This document shows, piece after piece, positions 56,643 through 64,000 of a DNA stretch of 64,000 nucleotides. Position 1 is the stretch's first letter. The number at the start of each line of letters is the position of its first letter. Where the stretch lies: NCBI RefSeq assembly GCF_000350225.1, contig NW_005179260.1:25145-89144 (forward strand). The letters are read 5' to 3'. This DNA is from Chondrus crispus. Its lineage: Eukaryota; Rhodophyta; Florideophyceae; Gigartinales; Gigartinaceae. The position numbers and the translations under genes were made by a program. Below the pieces are notes generated by a model that saw only the letters and a list, made by a program, of their open reading frames with translations, searched no databases and was not told where the DNA came from.

Positions 56643-59600
56643 CTCCCCCACGAGTTGATTTTGGGATGACATGGATCGCTTTTCGTTGGTTGTTGAAAGC
56701 AGAACCCACAAGCGGTTTTGTGAATGCATCTGCCTTGTTCTCGAGTGATGGGGTGTACAATACTTTGATTGATTTGGCCTCTACAGCTTCCCTGACGAAT
56801 GCATACCTAATTCCCACGTGCTTAACATTGCGTAATCCTTGAACTTCCGACGTCCAGGCATTCGTTCCCAAATTGTCTTGATTCACAACTGTCGACCCGT
56901 GGGGTGTCAAGTCCAACTGAATAAGTACCCTTCTACACCAGTTCACATCTCTAACACATTCCGAAAGGGCGTAGAATTCCGCTTCCGCAGTTGAGCTAGC
57001 AACGGAGGGCTGCAGTTTTGACGTCCAGAGAACGGGGTTTCCACCAATGGTGAGAACAATTCCAGATCGAGATCTGCGCTTGTCTTGGTCTCTTGCCCAG
57101 TCAGCGTCGCTCCAAGCCTCAAGTTGGTTTCCAGACCCAGCTCGGAACTGTAGCCCATACTCAGTTGTGCCCTTTAGATACCTCAGAACATGCTTCATAG
57201 CATTCCAATGCCTTGGTGCTGGTGCAGATTGAAACTTTCCCAACATCGACACAACAGTAGCCAGATCCGGTCTCGTGCGCGTGCTCAAATACAATAGGGC
57301 CCCTAGTATGCTGTTGTATGGAATAAACTGCATTTCATATTCCTCCTTCGGCGTCAACGGGATTATCTTCTCGTACAAAATATGAGAAAAGGGAAGTGGG
57401 GAAGCTACTGGCTTACATTCTGACATTCGTGCTTTTGAGAGAAGTTTCTGGATAAGTGGCCTTTGATTCATGATTATCCCGTCTTTGTCGTCACTTTCAA
57501 TGGAAACACCAAGAAAGTGAGTTAATTGGCCAAGGTCTGTGACATTGAAGTGCCTTTTTAGCGCTTCTTTCACCCACGTTATCAGAACTTCATTCCCAAA
57601 GAGGCCAAGATCGTCAACGTACACTAGTAGAATAACTCTTTTCTTTCCCTTGTTCAACAAAAATAGACATTCACTGCACGTCATTGTGCGGAACCCGAGA
57701 TTTTTCAGTGTAGAGCGAAGTGTACTGTACCACAGCTTGGGAGCTTGTCGAAGCCCATACAGTGACCTCAACAATTTCACAACCCTTCCATTCGCTTCTG
57801 AAACACCATCAATCTGCGGTAGGCGTAGCCAAATGCGATCTGATTCCGGTAGGTGAGCATAGAGGAAAGCACCTTTAATGTCTACCTGCTGACGACACCA
57901 TCCAAAATTGGCGCAAAGTGAAAGCAAGATTCTCACCAAATTGAAACAAGCAACCGGAGCATACCTTGTCTCATAGGCATTCTCATCGACGGTTTGCAAG
58001 TTTCCTCGCGCCACTAGTCGTGCTTTGAACCTAGCAGGTCTTCCTGATTGATCCCGCTTGAGCTTCAGGATGATGCCTGATGGGAGTGCCCGTGACGGAG
58101 GGTCAGGAGCTTCGTCATAAGCACTTGACTCAACAACTGTGTCGAATTCCTCCTGAATTGCTGTCTTCCAGTGATTGGCTTCTGGTGAGGCCAAGGCTTT
58201 TTTCAGGCTGGGCTCATCATCAGTGCTAACTGTATCTGTAATAGCTCGGTTTGCCCTTGATCGTAAATGAAAACCGTGAGTGACAACTGGCGTGTCATCA
58301 ACCACTCCATGGGTTGAAGGTACTGCTGGTATGTGCAGCAATAAGTCCTGATCGTGTTGGTGGTTGTCCAATACATTCACACTTCTCTGACCTTGTTCAT
58401 CTGTGCTTACATCCGCTGATGTTCCATCTTCGACAATGTTGGAAGTTGGTCCAATATCAGATTGCAATTCATCACATGAGTCACTGGTTGATGTACTCGA
58501 TGTATTGCACGAATGATTGCCACCTCTTGTTTCACTCTCATCGAACTGATCATCTAAGACAGTTTCCATGCTTCCATTTGGTTGGCCACTCAAGAGCGAC
58601 ATTCCAGGAAATTCATTCTCAAGGAACTTGACGTGTTTGGTCACCACAATTTTGTCAGTAGTGAGAACTCTGTACAAACCGCCACTCATGTGTCCAAGGT
58701 TGACCCCCTCCCTCAAACGAGACTCGAATTTGTTCAATTTGTTCGTGGCCCTTTGCACGAGAGCTCTGCAACCAAAAGGGCGCATGTGCTTGGCATACGG
58801 AGGGTTAGATTTAAAAAGCTTCACATAAGGCGATTCCTGAGTAGAGGAGTGAATCATGATATTTCTTGCTTGACTCACATGGCGAATTGCATCATTCCAG
58901 TAGTCCAAAGAAAGATTAGACTCAACTAGGCAAGTTCGGGCTAGAGAAAGCAGTGTACCATGAGTACGCTCTACCAAACCATTAGAGGATGGAGTGTATG
59001 GGGTAGATGTTGTGACTTCTACACCCTCATTTGCGAAAAACTTCTTGGCTTTGGTGAATTCTGACCCGCCATCCGTATGCAAAGACTTGAGGCGGTCTCC
59101 AGTTTGGCGCTCAAAACGCTTCATGAAATCCAAAAGTTTCTCAGATGCCTCACTTTTCTGTTCTAGGAAAGAAACATCAGCGTACCTCGACATTTCATCA
59201 ATAATGACAAGGAAGTACTCAAAACCGTCGTGAGATCTTGGTTTGAATTTACCAACGACATCAGCATGAATGTAGCCAGGGGTCTTTGCTTTGGTCAGGC
59301 TTCCACGGAAGAAACGGCGAAACTTGCCCTTCATACATGGATCACATGCGCTCTCGCCCACCCGTGGGGCAGCCAAGACTCCAGTATCAATCAAATTCTG
59401 AATGTGGTTTGCGCTTCCCATGTGCCCAAGCCTAGAATGCCATATCTTCACACCTTCTGAGTCCGAATCACATACTTGATCTGGGAAGGATCCTTCCCCG
59501 GTGCGTTCCGAATCTGCTGCATCGGGCCCCTTAACAAGCATTTTCAAATCAACAATGCTTTCACTGTCTGACTCACATTCGGAGGTGTCTGATTCCTCCG

Positions 59601-60980
59601 ACTCGCACTGTGATTCATCTTCGTCATCACTTAGAAGATCGGAGATGTCCTCATCACTTGACGTATCAATTTCGGATTCTTCGTCCATGTCCACTGATGC
59701 TAGGTGGCTTCGTATGACCGTTCTCATGGCCCTGGGAATGCAATTCTGAGGCTGCTCTTGGGGGCGACTGCACATTCGATCGTTAGTCGGAATATAAAAT
59801 AGACCATCATTAGCCTTGAAAGCTGTACCGAGGACACGGAGTCTATCCTCAATATCCATAATGACTGCCTTCTTTGGCAAAAACAAAACACAAAGACCTT
59901 TCGCCGTCAACGCAGGTATAGACAACAGGTTCATTGCCAGATCTGGAGCAGCCAAAGTCTCTGTGAGCTCAACTTCCGTCTCATTGTCTGAAGATGCCCA
60001 TATGACACGGCGCGACCCCCGATAGTTTGCAGAGATTTCTGAGTCATCACCGAGGGAGATCGGCACGTCACACGCAACTGTGTTTTCAAGAGTTGAGACA
60101 TCGTTAGTCATGTGCGTAGTTGTCCCAGAGTCCAACATCATAACAGAGCCATGTGCAGATTTTGACACGAGAGCCTTAGCCACAGCTGCTCTCTTCTTCT
60201 TGGTTTTGATTTATCGTATGCAGCTTGTGTGGCTTTCTCCGTTGTTGACATTCCATCTTTGCCTCCATTCCTAGAAGATTCCAGTCGATTTCTAGGATTA
60301 TTGGGGTTCAGCCAGCACTTGTCGATGGCATGGCCTTTCTTCTTGCACAGATCGCAGTGCATATGAGACGGTGTAGCACGTTCGTGGTGACTATGCTTTA
60401 ATTTGAAAGCATTTTGCTCTTCCAGAAGCCTTGATGACACCTTCTCCCATGTCATGGATTCATCGGATAAAGTCTTAACTGCTGCTGTAACTCCAGATAG
60501 CTCAGGCGCCTGAATAGATGAAATCAATAAAGCAATAGACAACTCATCAGGGATACGAGTATTCATTCCGTCAAGCTGCTCGAGTACGGCGGCCATCTGA
60601 TCAATATGACTTCCCATGTTCTTTCTTATATTGTCATATCTCAGATTGATCAACTCGGTCATCTTTGAAACTCGCGTAGCTGCAGACTTTGAGTCATACC
60701 GCTCGTCCAACCTTCTTAGCATCTCATTTGGCTGACCAATACAGGACCTGACTACCCGGAGTGCTTTGTCAGAGAGAGCCGCAACCATCATGTTGCTAGC
60801 CTTCTTCTGGTTCGTTTCAAAAGTGCTCTTCAGCGTAGCATCGGTGTGGGAGTTCGAACTCCACAATACATCTTCGATACCTCTGCAGTCACAAGCGGCG
60901 GAAATCCTGGTTCTCCACAACCTGTAGTCATCTTTTTCATCGAGCGGCTTAATCCGAATTCTTTCCGTAGAGTCCGTCAT
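56632..60980 (-). pseudogene. Copia-4 copy C gag-pol with one frameshift
   Basis: The frame from the ATG at 60980 is displaced by a single-base deletion at about 60206-60207. Here the sequence is GGTTTTGATTT, while copies A and B have GGTTTTAGATTT. Translation from gag would end at a stop at 60138-60140, just after the zinc knuckle and before the protease. Downstream of the deletion the protease, integrase, RT and RNase H are intact. Private changes include ENTVACDV and SAHGSV. The deletion also explains the 4762-bp period at this copy. Confidence 0.93.
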
Positions 60981-61104
60981 ATTGAAAGCGAAATCTGAGA
61001 TCCGGTTACAAGCTCGTATGCAGTCGAAAGTGGCGTAAGAGGTTTTCTCTGTCTTTGTTGATCGACCCAGAAATACACAGTTCTAACGTCTGTGACCCAT
61101 AACC

Positions 61105-61404
61105 TATTAGATTTTACCTTGATCTTTCGATGGGGCGCCTTCTCGCGTTTTGCGAAGAAGTCGACCCCTTTATTCAATGTTCCTCTTTTCAATCCTAACA
61201 CTGTCAAGCGTAGCTGAGGGACTATCTATGAGAGGAACATGACGGACATCCGTGCTAGCCGTACTGTTTAGTCCCGTTATGGCTTCCAGCTAGGAAGTCT
61301 TTGTGATATATCGCAAATACAATTACGATCCTTATCGATCTATCCAGGCTCACAAAATACCACGAGCTAAATATCCAACTAGAGCCATCTGCTCTATTCT
61401 GACA
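61105..61404 (-). repeat. Copia-4 LTR 4, shared by copies C and D
   Basis: 300 bp, same sequence as LTR 2 as far as I can compare. Confidence 0.93.
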
Positions 61405-64000
61405 CTCCCCCACGAGTTGATTTTGGGATGACATGGATCGCTTTTCGTTGGTTGTTGAAAGCAGAACCCACAAGCGGTTTTGTGAATGCATCTGCCTTGT
61501 TCTCGAGTGATGGGGTGTACAATACTTTGATTGATTTGGCCTCTACAGCTTCCCTGACGAATGCATACCTAATTCCCACGTGCTTAACATTGCGTAATCC
61601 TTGAACTTCCGACGTCCAGGCATTCGTTCCCAAATTGTCTTGATTCACAACTGTCGACCCGTGGGGTGTCAAGTCCAACTGAATAAGTACCCTTCTACAC
61701 CAGTTCACATCTCTAACACATTCCGAAAGGGCGTAGAATTCCGCTTCCGCAGTTGAGCTAGCAACGGAGGGCTGCAGTTTTGACGTCCAGAGAACGGGGT
61801 TTCCACCAATGGTGAGAACAATTCCAGATCGAGATCTGCGCTTGTCTTGGTCTCTTGCCCAGTCAGCGTCGCTCCAAGCCTCAAGTTGGTTTCCAGACCC
61901 AGCTCGGAACTGTAGCCCATACTCAGTTGTGCCCTTTAGATACCTCAGAACATGCTTCATAGCATTCCAATGCCTTGGTGCTGGTGCGGATTGAAACTTT
62001 CCCAACATCGACACAACAGTAGCCAGATCCGGTCTCGTGCGCGTGCTCAAATACAATAGGGCCCCTAGTATGCTGTTGTATGGAATAAACTGCATTTCAT
62101 ATTCCTCCTTCGGCGTCAACGGGATTATCTTCTCGTACAAAATATGAGAAAAGGGAAGTGGGGAAGCTACTGGCTTACATTCTGACATTCGTGCTTTTGA
62201 GAGAAGTTTCTGGATAAGTGGCCTTTGAGTCATGATTATCCCGTCTTTGTCGTCACTTTCAATGGAAACACCAAGAAAGTGAGTTAATTGGCCAAGGTCT
62301 GTGACATTGAAGTGCCTTTTTAGCGCTTCTTTCACCCACGTTATCAGAACTTCATTCCCAAAGAGGCCAAGATCGTCAACGTACACTAGTAGAATAACTC
62401 TTTTCTTTCCCTTGTTCAACAAAAATAGACATTCACTGCACGTCATTGTGCGGAACCCGAGATTTTTCAGTGTAGAGCGAAGTGTACTGTACCACAGCTT
62501 GGGAGCTTGTCGAAGCCCATACAGTGACCTCAACAATTTCACAACCCTTCCATTCGCTTCTGAAACACCATCAATCTGCGGTAGGCGTAGCCAAATGCGA
62601 TCTGATTCCGGTAGGTGAGCATAGAGGAAAGCACCTTTAATGTCTACCTGCTGACGACACCATCCAAAATTGGCGCAAAGTGAAAGCAAGATTCTCACCA
62701 AATTGAAACAAGCAACCGGAGCATACCTTGTCTCATAGGCATTCTCATCGACGGTTTGCAAGTTTCCTCGCGCCACTAGTCGTGCTTTGAACCTAGCAGG
62801 TCTTCCTGATTGATCCCGCTTGAGCTTCAGGATGATGCCTGATGGGAGTGCCCGTGACGGAGGGTCAGGAGCTTCGTCATAAGCACTTGACTCAACAACT
62901 GTGTCGAATTCCTCCTGAATTGCTGTCTTCCAGTGATTGGCTTCTGGTGAGGCCAAGGCTTTTTTCAGGCTGGGCTCATCATCAGTGCTAACTGTATCTG
63001 GAATAGCTCGGTTTGCCCTTGATCGTAAATGATAACCGTGAGTGACAACTGGCGTGTCATCAACCACTCCATGGGTTGAAGGTACTGCTGGTATGTGCAG
63101 CAATAAGTCCTGATCGTGTTGGTGGTTTTCCAATACATTCACACTTCTCTGACCTTGTTCACCTGTGCTTACATCCGCTGATGTTCCATCTTCGACAATG
63201 TTGGGATCTTGGTCCAATATCAGATTGCAATTCATCACATGAGTCACTGGTTGATGTACTCGATGTATTGCACGAATGATTGCCACCTCTTGTTTCACTC
63301 TCATCGAACTGATCATCTAAGACAGTTTCCATGCTTCCATTTGGTTGGCCACTCAAGAGCGACATTCCAGGAAATTCATTCTCAAGGAACTTGACGTGTT
63401 TGGTCACCACAATTTTGTCAGTAGTGAGAACTCTGTACAAACCGCCACTCATGTGTCCAAGGTTGACCCCCTCCCTCAAACGAGACTCGAATTTGTTCAA
63501 TTTGTTCGTGACCCTTTGCACGAGAGCTCTGCAACCAAAAGGGCGCATGTGCTTGGCATACGGAGGGTTAGATTTAAAAAGCTTCACATAAGGCGATTCC
63601 TGAGTAGAGGAGTGAATCATGATATTTCTTGCTTGACTCACATGGCGAATTGCATCATTCCAGTAGTCCAAAGAAAGATTAGACTCAACTAGGCAAGTTC
63701 GGGCTAGAGAAAGCAGTGTACCATGAGTACGCTCTACCAAACCATTAGAGGATGGAGTGTATGGGGTAGATGTTGTGACTTCTACACCCTCATTTGCGAA
63801 AAACTTCTTAGCTTTGGTGAATTCTGACCCGCCATCCGTATGCAAAGACTTGAGGCGGTCTCCAGTTTGGCGCTCAAAACGCTTCATGAAATCCAAAAGT
63901 TTCTCAGATGCCTCACTTTTCTGTTCTAGGAAAGAAACATCAGCGTACCTCGACATTTCATCAATAATGACAAGGAAGTACTCAAAACCGTCGTGAGATC
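61394..64000 (-). pseudogene. Copia-4 copy D gag-pol, partial (window edge) with one frameshift
   Basis: Only the part from the integrase core to RNase H is in the window. Between integrase and RT the frame changes at 63198-63212, where TTGGGATCTTGG replaces TTGGAAGTTGG of the other copies (one base gained plus substitutions). Reading from the integrase side it therefore stops at 63159-63161. RT (YVDD) and RNase H downstream are intact. Other private changes are STGEQ for STDEQ and MTQRP for MNQRP. Confidence 0.92.

Larger units (their letters stand above)
46817..64000 (-). mobile_element. Copia-4 tandem array: four or more head-to-tail copies sharing LTRs (runs off the window)
   Basis: The order is LTR-internal-LTR-internal-LTR-internal-LTR-internal, all on the minus strand. 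The LTRs start at 46817, 51580, 56343 and 61105 (spacing 4763, 4763, 4762). Each internal region is bounded by a single LTR shared with its neighbour, with no target duplication or foreign DNA between copies. The copies are near-identical but carry private substitutions. The primer site matches the anticodon half of initiator tRNA-Met, as in Drosophila copia. The right end is outside the window. Confidence 0.95.

Noticed and set aside
46817..64000. Reading the periodic structure as a satellite or a CRISPR-like array
   Set aside because: The 4.76-kb unit is a complete copia retrotransposon with LTR, primer site, gag-pol and polypurine tract.
1..64000. tRNA, rRNA and other structured RNA genes
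   Set aside because: I looked for T-arm-like GTTCGAATC boxes and conserved rRNA cores and found none convincing.

Overview
This window looks like a stretch of nuclear genome from a repeat-rich, intron-poor eukaryote. A florideophyte red alga such as Chondrus crispus is my best guess. That is an inference from three things: mostly single-exon genes, several copia lineages beside a chromovirus and a PIF/Harbinger element, and a secreted Cys-rich repeat protein resembling a family I associate with Chondrus. Nothing suggests a prokaryote: there are no operons, and the elements are LTR retrotransposons on a eukaryotic plan. Roughly 70% of the window is transposable elements.

Layout. 0-7 kb: a decayed Ty1/copia element (Copia-1, minus strand). 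Its gag and pol are joined by a candidate -1 frameshift site. A 480-aa plus-strand ORF with a papain-like Cys/His/Asp pattern lies immediately beyond its RNase H end. 7-12 kb: a dispersed repeat in two copies, one carrying a foldback insertion, plus a gene for a secreted Gly/Ser- and Pro/Arg-rich protein. 12.0-18.4 kb: a complete copia element (Copia-2) with 693-bp LTRs and a 5-bp target duplication. 18.4-20.6 kb: repeats and hairpins. 20.6-28.1 kb: a gene for a secreted Cys-rich repeat protein, split by a 5.3-kb chromodomain Ty3/gypsy element. The reading frame closes exactly when the element and one 4-bp target duplication are removed. 28.9-34.7 kb: a young copia element (Copia-3) with 406-bp LTRs. 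35.5-36.0 kb: a small secreted His/Tyr/Asn-rich protein.

37.1-43.5 kb: a PIF/Harbinger DNA transposon bounded by 22-bp terminal inverted repeats and a 3-bp target duplication. It encodes a frameshifted DDE transposase and a Myb/SANT-like partner. Between them lie two host-type genes: an internally deleted RPAC1 (shared RNA polymerase I/III subunit AC40) and an intact ARMC1-like gene. This looks like gene capture by a Harbinger element.

46.8-64.0 kb: a head-to-tail array of at least four copies of a copia element (Copia-4). They share single 300-bp LTRs with a period of 4763/4763/4762 bp, and the array runs off the window. Copies A and B have intact 1449-codon gag-pol ORFs; copies C and D each carry one frameshift. 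The remaining intergenic stretches hold hairpins and short tandem repeats but no recognisable genes. I saw no rRNA, tRNA or CRISPR.
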